In this document: positions 26,359 through 35,465 of the stretch, one piece after another
How positions within the stretch are numbered: the first letter of the stretch is position 1
How the letters are laid out: each line of letters starts with the position of its first letter
Source of the DNA: Kocuria rosea subsp. polaris
Lineage (GTDB): Bacteria; Actinomycetota; Actinomycetes; Actinomycetales; Micrococcaceae
NCBI RefSeq assembly: GCF_001483755.1
Contig: NZ_LQBK01000005.1
Location: 54,533-118,532 of the forward strand
DNA length: 64,000 nucleotides
Reading direction: 5' to 3'
The notes under the pieces: model-generated
Seen by the model: the letters and a program-made list of their open reading frames with translations, nothing else
Told to the model about the DNA's origin: nothing
The model's database searches: none
Translations under genes and position numbers: made by a program

Positions 26359-27198
26359 TCAGTTGAAGTCCTTCGGGTCCGCGCCGATCCGCCCTCCGTT
26401 GTCGAGGCCGTTGATCGCCTGGACGTCCTCGTCGTCCAGGCGGACGTCGAGGGCCGCGTAGTTCTCGCGGATCCGCTCCGGGGTGACGGTCTTGGGGAAG
26501 ACCACGTTGCCGAGCGCCAGGTGCCAGGCGATGATGACCTGCCCCGGGGTGGCGCCGTGCTTGCGGGCGATCGAGCTGATCACCGGGTCCTTGAGCAGGT
26601 CGCCGCCCTGGCCCAGCGGGGACCACGCCTCGGTGAGGATGCCGTGGGAGGCGTTGAAGTCCCGCAGCGCGGCCTGGTTGAAGTACGGGTGCAGCTCCAC
26701 CTGGTTCACCACGGGAACCACGCCCGTCGCGTCGATGATCTCCTGCAGCTCCTCGCGGGGGAAGTTGGAGACGCCGATGGACCGGGCCTTGCCGCTGTCG
26801 CGGATCTCCTGGAGCGCCTTCCAGGTCTCCACATACTTGCCGCGCTGCGGCGTGGGCCAGTGGATGAGGTAGAGGTCGACGTGGTCCAGGCCGAGGCGCT
26901 CCAGGGAGGCGTCGATCGCCTTCAGGGCGGCGTCGTGGCCGTGGTCGTCGTTCCAGAGCTTGGTGGTCACGAAGATCTCGTCGCGCGGGACGCCGCTCTT
27001 CGCGATCGCCCGGCCCACGCCCTCCTCGTTGCCGTAGATCATGGCGGTGTCGATGTGGCGGTAGCCGGCCTCGAGGGCCTGGCCCACCACGTCCTCGGCG
27101 ATGTCGGCGTCGACCTGCCACACGCCGTAGCCGAGCTGCGGGATGGTGTGGCCGTCGTGCAGGGGGAGGGTCGGGGACTGCGTCGTGGACTGGGTCAT
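26359..27198 (-). CDS. Aldo/keto reductase
   Basis: This 279-residue TIM-barrel NADPH oxidoreductase shows the catalytic tetrad in order: Asp in HIDTAMIYGNE, Tyr in the same stretch, Lys in TTKLW and His in LIHWP. IGVSNF and the C-terminal VFPKTVTPERI (NADPH phosphate binding) follow. It resembles 2,5-diketo-D-gluconate reductase-type enzymes that reduce aldehydes and ketones. AAAGG precedes ATG 27198. It is leftward and separate from the sirtuin gene. Confidence 0.93.
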   Translation of the reverse strand: MTQSTTQSPTLPLHDGHTIPQLGYGVWQVDADIAEDVVGQALEAGYRHIDTAMIYGNEEGVGRAIAKSGVPRDEIFVTTKLWNDDHGHDAALKAIDASLERLGLDHVDLYLIHWPTPQRGKYVETWKALQEIRDSGKARSIGVSNFPREELQEIIDATGVVPVVNQVELHPYFNQAALRDFNASHGILTEAWSPLGQGGDLLKDPVISSIARKHGATPGQVIIAWHLALGNVVFPKTVTPERIRENYAALDVRLDDEDVQAINGLDNGGRIGADPKDFN

Positions 27199-27403
27199 GG
27201 ACCGTGCCTTTCGTGGAGGGACAGCCCGGGGCTGTCGGGGAGGGCCGGGAGCAGGGCACCCGGCCCGGTGTCCGTCGATCAGTCTCCGCCCGCCGCCGCG
27301 CGCTGACAAGAAGGACAGCGTGCTTTCTGCTCTCAGCAATCGGTCCCCGGGCCGTCGCTCCAGGGCCGTCGGTCCCCGGTGCTCAGCAGCAGGCGGCCGG
27401 CGG

Positions 27404-28243
27404 TCAGCGGCCGGTGCCCGGAGGCGGGGCCGACGGGGACCGGTCGTCCCGCGGGGGCAGCAGGCGGGGGAGGGCCTCGGCGGCCCCGGCCCGCACGGTG
27501 TGGTCCGCGTGCGGGGTGAGCACGGTGTCCTCGGGGTTGATCTCGACCACGGGCGTGCCCTGGCCGGCGGCGAGGAGCGGCAGGGACGCGGCGGGCTGCA
27601 CGAGTCCGGAGGTGCCCACGACGAGCACGAGGTCCGCCGCCGCGACGGCCGAGGCGGCCCGGTCCACGGCCCCCTCCGGCAGCAGCTCGCCGAACCACAC
27701 GACCCCGGGCCGCACCGGCCCGCCGCAGGCGCGGCACGCCGGGGGCAGCACGCGGGCGGGCTCCTCGGGCAGGGGCTCCCCGGCGCCGGGCGGCGACTCC
27801 GGGCCGTCCGGCGCCGCCAGGCCGGGGACGAGGTGCTCCGGGAACGGGGCGTCGCAGACGGAGCAGCGGAACGCGAACAGGCTGCCGTGCAGGTGGGCGA
27901 GCACCGTGGAGCCCGCCTGCTCATGGAGGTCGTCGACGTTCTGGGTGACCACGTGGACGTGGGCCCGGTCCGCCCACCGGGCGACCGCCCGGTGCCCGGC
28001 GTTCGGGCGGAGCCGGCGCAGCTGACGGGCCCGCCAGAGGTACCAGGACCAGACGAGCTCCGGATCGGCGTCCCACGCCTCGGGGGTGGCCAGCTCCTCG
28101 GGGGACCAGCGCGCCCACAGCCCGGTGCCGGCGTCGCGGAAGGTGGGCACCCCGCTCTCCGCCGACATCCCGGCGCCGGAGAGCACGGTCACGGTGCGGG
28201 CGGAGCGCGCCAGCTCGAGCAGCCCGGGGTCGAGGTCGTCCAT
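27404..28243 (-). CDS. Sir2-family NAD-dependent protein deacylase
   Basis: ATG 28243 starts the 279-residue protein. Sirtuin motifs are clear: GAGMSAESGVPTFR (NAD binding), TQNVDDLHEQAG, catalytic His in LHGSL, two zinc-binding pairs (CSVC and CRAC), and GVVWFGE. The YLWR segment supplies the Tyr-x-x-Arg pair that in CobB/SIRT5 enzymes recognises succinyl or malonyl lysine, so desuccinylase activity is possible. The zinc loop between the Cys pairs is long (39 residues) and Pro-rich. Confidence 0.92.
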   Translation of the reverse strand: MDDLDPGLLELARSARTVTVLSGAGMSAESGVPTFRDAGTGLWARWSPEELATPEAWDADPELVWSWYLWRARQLRRLRPNAGHRAVARWADRAHVHVVTQNVDDLHEQAGSTVLAHLHGSLFAFRCSVCDAPFPEHLVPGLAAPDGPESPPGAGEPLPEEPARVLPPACRACGGPVRPGVVWFGELLPEGAVDRAASAVAAADLVLVVGTSGLVQPAASLPLLAAGQGTPVVEINPEDTVLTPHADHTVRAGAAEALPRLLPPRDDRSPSAPPPGTGR

Positions 28244-28355
28244 GCCGCTGACGGTATACGCCAGGAGGCGCCCCGGCCAGGGCTCCCGGCGCCGCACCGG
28301 AGAAACGCCCGGCCGCGTTGGTCGATCCCCGCGCGCGCGTGGTGGAATGGAAACC

Positions 28356-28742
28356 ATGAAGTTCAACGTCCAGCGCGTTCTGACCCCCGCCTACCTGACC
28401 TCCATCGCCCTCGTCGTGGTCGGAGTGGTCCTCGCCCTGGCGTGGTACCCCAGGACGGCATGGGTGTTCGTGCTCGCCGGCCTCGCGCTCAACGCGATGG
28501 CCGTGTCCGTCACCGAGATCAACGACGCCCCGCGCGCGCCCGGCGCGACCGCACGCCGCCGTCCGTCCCTGCCCTCCCGTCGCACCGGCGCCGGCCAGCA
28601 CGGCGGCGAGCACGGGGACCGGGGGCCCACGAGCCCCTCCGAGCAGGCCGAGGGCGGGGCGGCCGTCGAGCCGGAGGCCGAGACGCAGGCCACCCCGGTC
28701 GTCCCCTCGGCGGGGTCGAGCTCCCTGAAACCGCGGCGCTGA
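28356..28742 (+). CDS. Small two-helix membrane protein, unknown function
   Basis: This 128-residue protein has two transmembrane helices close together (about 12-32 and 37-57) and a long polar, Gly/Pro/Glu-rich tail. It is similar in form to small actinobacterial membrane proteins such as DUF4229, but I cannot assign a family. An in-frame ATG at 28347 is an alternative start. It lies 90 bp upstream of the Mrp operon, so it could be transcribed with it. Confidence 0.55.
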   Translation: MKFNVQRVLTPAYLTSIALVVVGVVLALAWYPRTAWVFVLAGLALNAMAVSVTEINDAPRAPGATARRRPSLPSRRTGAGQHGGEHGDRGPTSPSEQAEGGAAVEPEAETQATPVVPSAGSSSLKPRR

Positions 28743-28832
28743 CACCGGGCGGACCCGTTCCGGGGTCCGCACCGAGGCCTCCGCCGGATCCGCCCACCTC
28801 GTTCCCTCCCTTCGACCGGACGGTTGCCAGGC

Positions 28833-31763
28833 GTGTCCCTCCTCGTCATCCTCGCTCTCGCGGTTCTGCTGGTGCCTGCGGCCGGCGTGCTCGGCCGCCT
28901 CGCGGGCCGGGACGCGGGCTGGCCGCTCGCCGCGGGCCTGCTCGCCCTCGCGGGTGGTCTCGGGTCCGTGTGGAACGACCGGACGGACCCGGAGGACGTG
29001 CTCCAGCAGGTCCCGTGGATGCCCACCCTCGGGATCTCCCTCCACCTGCGCCTCGACGGGCTCGGGCTGCTCTTCGGGCTGCTCGTGCTGGTGATCGGCG
29101 CGGTGGTCCTCGCCTGGTCCAGCCGCTACCTGGGCGACGGCGGCCACGCGTCCTTCTACACCCTGATGACGTTCTTCGCGGCGGCGATGCTCGCGCTGGT
29201 CCTCGCCGACGACCTCGTGGTCCTGTTCGTGGCGTGGGAGCTCACCACGCTGTGCTCGTTCCTGCTGATCGCCCGCTCGGGGCCGGAGGGCCGCGACCCC
29301 GCGATCCGGACGTTCCTGGTCACCGCGGCCGGCGGGCTGTGCCTGCTCACCGCGGTGGCCGTGATGTGGGCCGCGACGGGGACCACCCGGCTCAGCGCCG
29401 TGCTCACGGACGGTGTGTGGGACGCGTCCCCCGGCCTCGCGGCGCTGGTCGCCGTGCTCGTGGCCCTGGCGGCCTTCACCAAGTCCGCGCAGTTCCCGTT
29501 CCACGCCTGGCTCCCGGACGCGATGGTGGCGATCACGCCGGTGAGCGCCTACCTGCACGCGGCGGCGATGGTGAAGGCCGGCATCTACCTCATGCTCCGC
29601 TTCACGGAGGCGCTGCACGACGTGCCGGTGTGGAACGTGCTGCTCGTGTCGGTCGGGCTGCTCACGGCACTGATGGGGGCGGTCCTCGCGCTGCAGCGCC
29701 ACGACCTCAAGGAGCTGCTGGCCTACTCGACGGTGAGCCAGCTGGGCTTCCTGACGGCGACCATCGGCATCGGCACCGAGTACGCGGCCGTCGGCGCCGC
29801 CGTTCACGTGGCCGCCCACGCGCTGTTCAAGGCGGCGCTGTTCATGGCCGTCGGCGTGATCGACCACCAGGCCGGCACCCGCGACCTGCGCGCACTGTCC
29901 GGGCTGGCCCGCAGCATGCCCGTGACCGCCGGGACCATGGTCCTCGCCGCGGCCTCGATGGCGGGTCTGCCCCCGCTGTTCGGCTTCGTCTCCAAGGAGG
30001 CGATGTTCAAGGCCATGGCCCACGGTCCCGCCCCGGCCGCGGCCGCGTGGCTCGTGGGGGCCGTGGCGGTGCTCGCCGCGGCCTGCACGTTCGCGTACTC
30101 GGCCCGGATGCTCACGGTGCTGCCCGGCCGGGTCCCGGCGGACGCTCCCCGGGAGGCGTCGGCGGCCTTCCTGGCGCCCGTGGCCGTGGTCGCCCTGGCG
30201 GGGCCGGTCCTCGGCCTCGCGGGCGCCGCCGCCGAACCGCTGCTGGGCGCCGCCTCGACCGCCGTGGCGGGGGACGGGGCCGAACCGCACCTCGGCCTGT
30301 GGCACGGGTGGTCCCCGGAGCTGTTCATGTCGCTGGCCGTGTTCGTCCTCGGCGGCGTGCTCGTGCTCGGGCGCCGGCCCGTGGACCGCCTCCTGGGAGG
30401 GCGGTCGTTCCCCGTGACCGGCGTCGCCGTGGTGGAGGCCTTCCGCCGCGGGTCCATCGCCCTGGGGGAGCAGGTCGGCCGGCCCACCCGCTCCGACGTG
30501 CCCCGCCGGCACCTGATGCCGCCCGTCGTCGCGCTCGTGGCGCTCGCCGCCGTGGGCCTGCTGACGGTGGAGGTGCCCGGACTCTACGGCGACCCGTCCA
30601 CCCTCACCGACTGGGTCCTGCTGGTCCTCGTGCTCATCGGGGTGGCGCTCGCCCTGCGGGCCCGCAGCCGGGTGGGACTGCTGACCATCGCGGGCGACGT
30701 CGGCTTCGCGGTCGCCCTGTGGTTCTACGCCCTCGGGGCCACCGACGTCGCCCTGACGCAGCTGCTCGTGGAGGTGCTCACCGTGGTGGTCATCGTCCTG
30801 CTGCTCAACCGGCTGCCCTCCACGTTCCACCGCACCGGCGAGGTCCGGGGATGGGTGGCGGCGGCCGTGGCGGTCCTGGCGGGCGCGGGCGCGGCGGCCG
30901 CCACCTGGCTGCTCACGGACCGGCGGGGCCTGTCCCCCGCCGGTCGGTACTTCCTCGAGCAGGGCGAGGAGCAGACGGGCGGCACGAACGTGGTCAACAC
31001 GATCCTCGTGGACTTCCGCGCCCTGGACACCCTCGGCGAGCTGACGGTGCTGGGCGTGGCCGGCCTCGCCATCGTGGTGGCCATCGAGTCCCGCGGCCTG
31101 CTCCCCAAGCGGCCGAGCCCGATCACCGAACCGGACGACTCGCCGATCCGCAGCCCCCGGGAGAACATGGTGGTCCTGCGCGTCACCGCCCGCACCCTGG
31201 GCCCCGTCATCGTGGCGCTGTCCCTCTTCTTCCTGCTGCGCGGGCACGACGCCCCCGGCGGGGGGTTCATCTCCGCCCTGATCGGCGCCGCCGGCATCGC
31301 CCTGGTCTACCTCACGGCCGCCGACGACCGCGTCAGCCGCATGCGCCTGCCCTACACGCAGTTCATCGGCGCGGGCGTCGTGGTCGCCGTCGTCGTCGGG
31401 TTGCTGGGTCTGCTCGAGGGCTCCTTCCTCCGCCCCCTGCACGTCGACGTGCTCGGGCTGAAGGTCACCACGGCGCTCGTGTTCGACGTCGGCGTCTACC
31501 TCGCCGTGGTCGGGGTGATCGTCGCCGCCATCAGCCGGCTCGGCGTCGACGAGAAGGAGCCCCTTCCCCTGCGCCGCGCGGGCTCCGTCTCCTCGGTGCT
31601 GCGCTCCGGGCCCCCCGCCACGAGCACCACGTCCCGACCGCACAGCAGCGAGACGGCACCGGCCGGCACGGTGCACGACGAGCACGACCGCACCCGTCCG
31701 CCGCTGCCGGAACGCCCGGACCCCTTCCGCGCGGCGGGCCGCGCCCCCCGGAAGGAGCCCTGA
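28833..31763 (+). CDS. mrpA: Mrp-type Na+/H+ antiporter subunit A with fused subunit B domain
   Basis: The 976-residue membrane protein has a NuoL-like proton channel in the first ~500 residues (VAWELTTLCSFLLI, FTKSAQFPFHAWLPDAM, HALFKAALFM), MrpA-specific helices, and from about residue 775 a MnhB-type domain (FFLLRGHDAPGGGFISALI). This A-B fusion is usual in actinobacteria. The tail of about 45 residues is disordered. The start is probably GTG 28833 (TTG 28824 is the alternative). It is first of six antiporter genes joined by 4-nt or smaller overlaps and is needed for Na+ export and alkali tolerance. Confidence 0.93.
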   Translation: MSLLVILALAVLLVPAAGVLGRLAGRDAGWPLAAGLLALAGGLGSVWNDRTDPEDVLQQVPWMPTLGISLHLRLDGLGLLFGLLVLVIGAVVLAWSSRYLGDGGHASFYTLMTFFAAAMLALVLADDLVVLFVAWELTTLCSFLLIARSGPEGRDPAIRTFLVTAAGGLCLLTAVAVMWAATGTTRLSAVLTDGVWDASPGLAALVAVLVALAAFTKSAQFPFHAWLPDAMVAITPVSAYLHAAAMVKAGIYLMLRFTEALHDVPVWNVLLVSVGLLTALMGAVLALQRHDLKELLAYSTVSQLGFLTATIGIGTEYAAVGAAVHVAAHALFKAALFMAVGVIDHQAGTRDLRALSGLARSMPVTAGTMVLAAASMAGLPPLFGFVSKEAMFKAMAHGPAPAAAAWLVGAVAVLAAACTFAYSARMLTVLPGRVPADAPREASAAFLAPVAVVALAGPVLGLAGAAAEPLLGAASTAVAGDGAEPHLGLWHGWSPELFMSLAVFVLGGVLVLGRRPVDRLLGGRSFPVTGVAVVEAFRRGSIALGEQVGRPTRSDVPRRHLMPPVVALVALAAVGLLTVEVPGLYGDPSTLTDWVLLVLVLIGVALALRARSRVGLLTIAGDVGFAVALWFYALGATDVALTQLLVEVLTVVVIVLLLNRLPSTFHRTGEVRGWVAAAVAVLAGAGAAAATWLLTDRRGLSPAGRYFLEQGEEQTGGTNVVNTILVDFRALDTLGELTVLGVAGLAIVVAIESRGLLPKRPSPITEPDDSPIRSPRENMVVLRVTARTLGPVIVALSLFFLLRGHDAPGGGFISALIGAAGIALVYLTAADDRVSRMRLPYTQFIGAGVVVAVVVGLLGLLEGSFLRPLHVDVLGLKVTTALVFDVGVYLAVVGVIVAAISRLGVDEKEPLPLRRAGSVSSVLRSGPPATSTTSRPHSSETAPAGTVHDEHDRTRPPLPERPDPFRAAGRAPRKEP

Positions 31764-32218
31764 TGGCGATCGCCCTGACCGTCGGCGTGCTCGTGGCCGG
31801 AGGAGTGTTCATGATGCTGCGCCGGGGCATGGTCCGCGTGGTCATCGGCTTCATGTTCCTCAGCCACGCTGTGAACCTGATCATCCTGGCCGCCGGCGGG
31901 GCCGACCGGCGCGGCGAGGCGCTCGGGGGCGGCCCCGACCCGGCGACCACGGCCGACCCGCTGCCCCAGGCCTTCGTGCTGACCGCCATCGTCATCTCGT
32001 TCGCCGTGACGATCTACCTGCTGGTGCTCGCGGTGACCGGCGACGCCGACGACGACACCGATCTCGAGCTCACCGGCCGGGAGACGGAGACCCCGACCTT
32101 CATCGACGACGCCGGGGGGTCCTCGGCGCTCGCGGCCGACGAGCTCCGCCCTCCTGCCGCGCGCCGCCGCGGCAGCCACCCGGCCGGGAGGAGACGGTCC
32201 CCGGGTGGTCGTCCGTGA
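31763..32218 (+). CDS. mrpC: Mrp antiporter subunit C
   Basis: ATG 31763 overlaps the mrpA stop codon. The 151-residue protein has three helices like NuoK/MnhC (RVVIGFMFLSHAVNLIIL, LPQAFVLTAIVISFAVT) and a charged, Arg-rich tail of about 55 residues that is longer than usual. It is an integral part of the antiporter core. Confidence 0.92.
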   Translation: MAIALTVGVLVAGGVFMMLRRGMVRVVIGFMFLSHAVNLIILAAGGADRRGEALGGGPDPATTADPLPQAFVLTAIVISFAVTIYLLVLAVTGDADDDTDLELTGRETETPTFIDDAGGSSALAADELRPPAARRRGSHPAGRRRSPGGRP

Positions 32219-33720
32219 GCGCGGAGCTGCTCCCGCTGTTCGTCGTCGTCCCGCTGCTCGCGGCGGGGGCGCTCGTGCTGCTGGGCGATCCCGGGCGCCT
32301 CGCCCGGACCACGCTGCTGGGCGTGCTGGGGGCGGACGTCCTGGCGTCCCTGTGGCTCGTGATCGCCCTGCGGGACGGACCGGCCGTCCTGGCCCACGCC
32401 GTGGGCCGGTGGCCCCCGGGGGTGTCCATCCCCTTCGCCGCGGACATGCTCACGGCGCTGATGCTCACGATGACGGGCAGCCTCACCCTGGTCTGCGCGA
32501 GCTTCGGGGTGGTCTCCCACCAGGCGCGCAAGCGGTTCTTCGCGCCGCTGGTGCTCGTGCTGACCGCCGGGTTCAACGGAGCGCTGCTGACGGCGGACCT
32601 CTTCAACCTGTTCGTGTTCGTCGAGACGATGCTCCTGCCCTCGTACGGGCTGATCATCCTCGCCCACCGGGGCCGCGGGCGGCTGATGCAGGTGACGTCC
32701 GCGCGGATCTACGTGACGGTCAACCTGCTGGCCTCGACCGTGCTGGTGGCCGGGGTCGCCCTCGTCTACGGCGTGGCCGGCACCGTGAACCTGGCCGAGC
32801 TCGCCGGCCGTGCCGCGGAGGACTCCGCGGTGGCGATCGCGGCCGCGGTCGTGCTCCTCGCCCTGTCGGTCAAGGCGGCCGTGGTGCCCGTGCACGGCTG
32901 GCTGGCCCGGAGCTACCCCTTCATGTCCCCCACGGTCACGGCCCTCTTCTCCGGGCTGCACACCAAGGTGGCGATCTACGCGATCTACCGGATCTACGCC
33001 GTGGTGTTCGACGGCGCGGAGGAGTTCCTGTGGGTCGGTCTGCTGCTGTTCTCCGTGACGATGGTGGTGGGTGTGCTGGGGGCGGTGGGCGAGCAGGACG
33101 CCCGCAGCGTCCTGGCCTTCCACATGGTCAGCCAGATCGGCTACATCCTGCTGGGGGTCGCCCTCTTCGGCCCCGCGGGCCTGACCGCCGGGATCTTCTA
33201 CCTGCTGCACCACACGGTCGTGAAGGCCTCGCTGTTCCTGTCGATCGGCGCGGTCGAGATCGGCTACGGGCGCTACCCCCTGGGCCACGTCACGGGACTG
33301 CTCCGGCGCGAGCCCCTGGTCGCGGTGGCCTTCTTCGCGGCGGCCATGTCCCTGGTCGGCCTGCCGCCGTTCTCGGGCTTCGTGGCCAAGCTGTCCCTCG
33401 TGCTCGCCGCCTTCGGGGAGGGGCGGGCGGCGGTGGCGGTGCTGGCGGTGGTGGTGAGCCTGTTCACGCTGCTGTCCATGCTCAAGGTCTGGGGGAAGAT
33501 GTTCCTGGGCGAGCCGGAGGACTCGGCCCGGGAGGTCCTCGAGGCCGCCGGCGTGCGGGAGCGGCGGATCCCCGCCCGGCTCGTGGCGCCGGCGCTGGTC
33601 CTGGTCCTGGTGACCCTGGTGCTCGGCGTGGGCGGGGAGCTGCTCCTGGGGGTCGCCGCCGTGGCGGCCGAGGGGCTCGTCGACACCCGGGCGTACGTGG
33701 AGGCGGTGTTCGGGACGTGA
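32215..33720 (+). CDS. mrpD: Mrp antiporter subunit D
   Basis: GTG 32215 overlaps mrpC by four bases. This 501-residue, 14-helix NuoM/N-like subunit has FNLFVFVETMLLPSYGL, KAAVVPVHGWLARSYP and HTVVKASLFLSIGA, with the conserved Glu and Lys residues of the proton path. Together with MrpA it forms the ion-translocating part of the complex. Confidence 0.94.
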   Translation: MSAELLPLFVVVPLLAAGALVLLGDPGRLARTTLLGVLGADVLASLWLVIALRDGPAVLAHAVGRWPPGVSIPFAADMLTALMLTMTGSLTLVCASFGVVSHQARKRFFAPLVLVLTAGFNGALLTADLFNLFVFVETMLLPSYGLIILAHRGRGRLMQVTSARIYVTVNLLASTVLVAGVALVYGVAGTVNLAELAGRAAEDSAVAIAAAVVLLALSVKAAVVPVHGWLARSYPFMSPTVTALFSGLHTKVAIYAIYRIYAVVFDGAEEFLWVGLLLFSVTMVVGVLGAVGEQDARSVLAFHMVSQIGYILLGVALFGPAGLTAGIFYLLHHTVVKASLFLSIGAVEIGYGRYPLGHVTGLLRREPLVAVAFFAAAMSLVGLPPFSGFVAKLSLVLAAFGEGRAAVAVLAVVVSLFTLLSMLKVWGKMFLGEPEDSAREVLEAAGVRERRIPARLVAPALVLVLVTLVLGVGGELLLGVAAVAAEGLVDTRAYVEAVFGT

Positions 33721-34094
33721 AGTGGGTGACGTGGTTGCCGCGCATCGTGGGGTTCCTGCTGTGGTTCGCCCGGGAGGTCCTGGTCTCCAACCTCGCGGTG
33801 ATGCACGATGTGTTCACCGTGCAGCAGCGGTCGTCCCCGATCGTCGTGCGCTGCCGGAGCCGGTGCCGCACCGAGTTCGAGACCGCCACGCTGGCGGTGC
33901 TCATCTCCCTGACCCCGGGGACCCTGACCCTCGCCACCGCCGCCCGTGCCGGGGGCGAGGACGGGCTCCCCCCGGGGCACGACCTCTACGTGCACGTCAT
34001 GTACGACAACGACCCGGACTCGGCCCGGCGCCGTCTCCGCGAGTTCGAGACCCGCCTGCTGCGCGCGGTCCGGGTGGAAGGAGCACCTCCGTGA
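33717..34094 (+). CDS. mrpE: Mrp antiporter subunit E
   Basis: GTG 33717 overlaps the mrpD stop. The 125-residue protein has an N-terminal membrane segment, then the MnhE consensus around TATLAVLISLTPGT and HVMYDNDP. It is shorter at the N-terminus than typical MrpE (about 160 residues), with one clear helix pair missing. Confidence 0.85.
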   Translation: MKWVTWLPRIVGFLLWFAREVLVSNLAVMHDVFTVQQRSSPIVVRCRSRCRTEFETATLAVLISLTPGTLTLATAARAGGEDGLPPGHDLYVHVMYDNDPDSARRRLREFETRLLRAVRVEGAPP

Positions 34095-34348
34095 TCGGCA
34101 TCCTCTTCGGCGTGCTGGTGCTGACGGCGTCCGTCGTGGTCGCCGGCGTCCGCATGTTCGTGGGCCCCAACGACGCCAACCGCGTGATCGCCTCCGACCT
34201 GCTGTTCTTCTCGGTGATCGGGCTGATCGCCCTGATCGGGGTCCTGGTGCGCAGCCGGGCCGTGTTCGACCTGGTGCTCGTGGCCACGCTGGTGGGCCTG
34301 CTGGCCACGGTCTCGCTCGCCCGGGCGCTGACCAACGGGAGGCGGTGA
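34091..34348 (+). CDS. mrpF: Mrp antiporter subunit F
   Basis: GTG 34091 overlaps the mrpE stop. The 85-residue, three-helix protein matches MnhF: VGPNDANRVIASDLLF contains the conserved Asp of the family. It is a small structural subunit. Confidence 0.9.
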   Translation: MIGILFGVLVLTASVVVAGVRMFVGPNDANRVIASDLLFFSVIGLIALIGVLVRSRAVFDLVLVATLVGLLATVSLARALTNGRR

Positions 34349-34743
34349 GCGTGGTCTTCGACCCGGTCCTGCACGAGCACCTGTGGATGAGCGTCGCCGG
34401 CCAGGTGCTGATCGTGCTCGGCTCCCTCGTGTTCCTCACCGCCATGGTGGGGATCGTGCGGCTGCCCGACCTCTACACCCGGTCCTCGGCCGTGGCCACC
34501 GCCGCCGGCGTGGGCATCGCCCTCATCCTCCTCGGCGTCTTCTTCTTCATCCCGGGGGTCACCACCGCGGTCAAGCTGATGGCCGCGGTGCTGCTCCAGC
34601 TCGTGACCTCCTCCGTGGGGGCCATGGCGGTCGTCCGGTCGGGCTACCTGATCGGCTCGGCGGTGTATTCTCCGACCCACCACAACGAGCTCGAGGAGCG
34701 CACCGGCGGGGCTCCGGGCCCCGGGAAGGAGGACCGCTCATGA
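34345..34743 (+). CDS. mrpG: Mrp antiporter subunit G
   Basis: GTG 34345 overlaps the mrpF stop. The 132-residue, three-helix protein has the MnhG signature GIVRLPDLYTRSSA and a polar tail. It is the last antiporter subunit, and its stop overlaps the start of the MOSC gene. Confidence 0.92.
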   Translation: MSVVFDPVLHEHLWMSVAGQVLIVLGSLVFLTAMVGIVRLPDLYTRSSAVATAAGVGIALILLGVFFFIPGVTTAVKLMAAVLLQLVTSSVGAMAVVRSGYLIGSAVYSPTHHNELEERTGGAPGPGKEDRS

Positions 34744-35417
34744 CCGCCCGCGTCGAGAGCGTCAACGTCGGCCGGGCGGAGGCGAACCCTGCCAGACGGA
34801 ACCGGCCCACGGGCATCCGCAAGCGCCCCGTGGACGGTCCGGTGCAGGTCCGCGAACCCGGACCGCGCCGGGGCGGTCTCGGCTCGGGCCTGGCCGGGGA
34901 CTTCATCGGGGACGGCAAGTACCACGGCGGCACCGACCAGGCCGTGTACGCGTTCGCGCGCGAGGAGCTGGACTTCTGGGCACAGGAGCTGGGGCGGGAG
35001 ATCCCCGACGGCTCGTTCGGGGAGAACCTCACGCTCTCGGGCTTCGACGTCGACGGAGCGCGGCTGGGCGACGTCTGGCGGATCGGCGAGGTGCTGCTGC
35101 AGGTCACGGACGCCCGCATCCCCTGCGGCACGTTCCGCGCGAGCATGGAGGTGCGCGGCTGGCTGCGCCGGTTCACGGAGCGGGGCCGCTCCGGGGCCTA
35201 CCTCAAGGTCCTGTCGCCGGGCACGGTGCGGGCCGGCCTGCCGGTCGAGCTCGTCCGCCGCGCGGGGCACGGAGTGGGCGTGGCGGACGCCTTCCGGGCG
35301 CAGACCACCGACCGGGAGCGGATGCCGGAGCTGCTGCGCGCGGGGGAGGACCTGTGCGAGCAGCTCCGGCGGCGGGTCGAGGAGGCGCAGCGGGCGGCCG
35401 CCCGGCGCAGCGGCTGA
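34740..35417 (+). CDS. MOSC-domain protein, YiiM-like
   Basis: ATG 34740 overlaps the mrpG stop (ATGA). The 225-residue soluble protein has a MOSC beta-barrel with the conserved Cys in RIPCGTFRA, KYHGGTDQAVYAFA and SFGENLTL, followed by a C-terminal three-helix domain typical of YiiM proteins. MOSC domains bind molybdenum cofactor or pyridoxal phosphate and act in oxidations or N-hydroxylated base reduction. Linkage to a Na+/H+ antiporter is unexpected; translation coupling suggests at least shared regulation. Confidence 0.9.
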   Translation: MTARVESVNVGRAEANPARRNRPTGIRKRPVDGPVQVREPGPRRGGLGSGLAGDFIGDGKYHGGTDQAVYAFAREELDFWAQELGREIPDGSFGENLTLSGFDVDGARLGDVWRIGEVLLQVTDARIPCGTFRASMEVRGWLRRFTERGRSGAYLKVLSPGTVRAGLPVELVRRAGHGVGVADAFRAQTTDRERMPELLRAGEDLCEQLRRRVEEAQRAAARRSG

Positions 35418-35465
35418 GCCGCCGCCTCCGGAGCCCGCGGTCCGGCCGCGGAACCGTCCGCCCCC

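Noticed and set aside
27143..31762. Very long rightward frame running into mrpC
   Set aside because: Only its last 151 codons (from 31763) are a real gene; the rest is a shadow of the sirtuin and mrpA genes.
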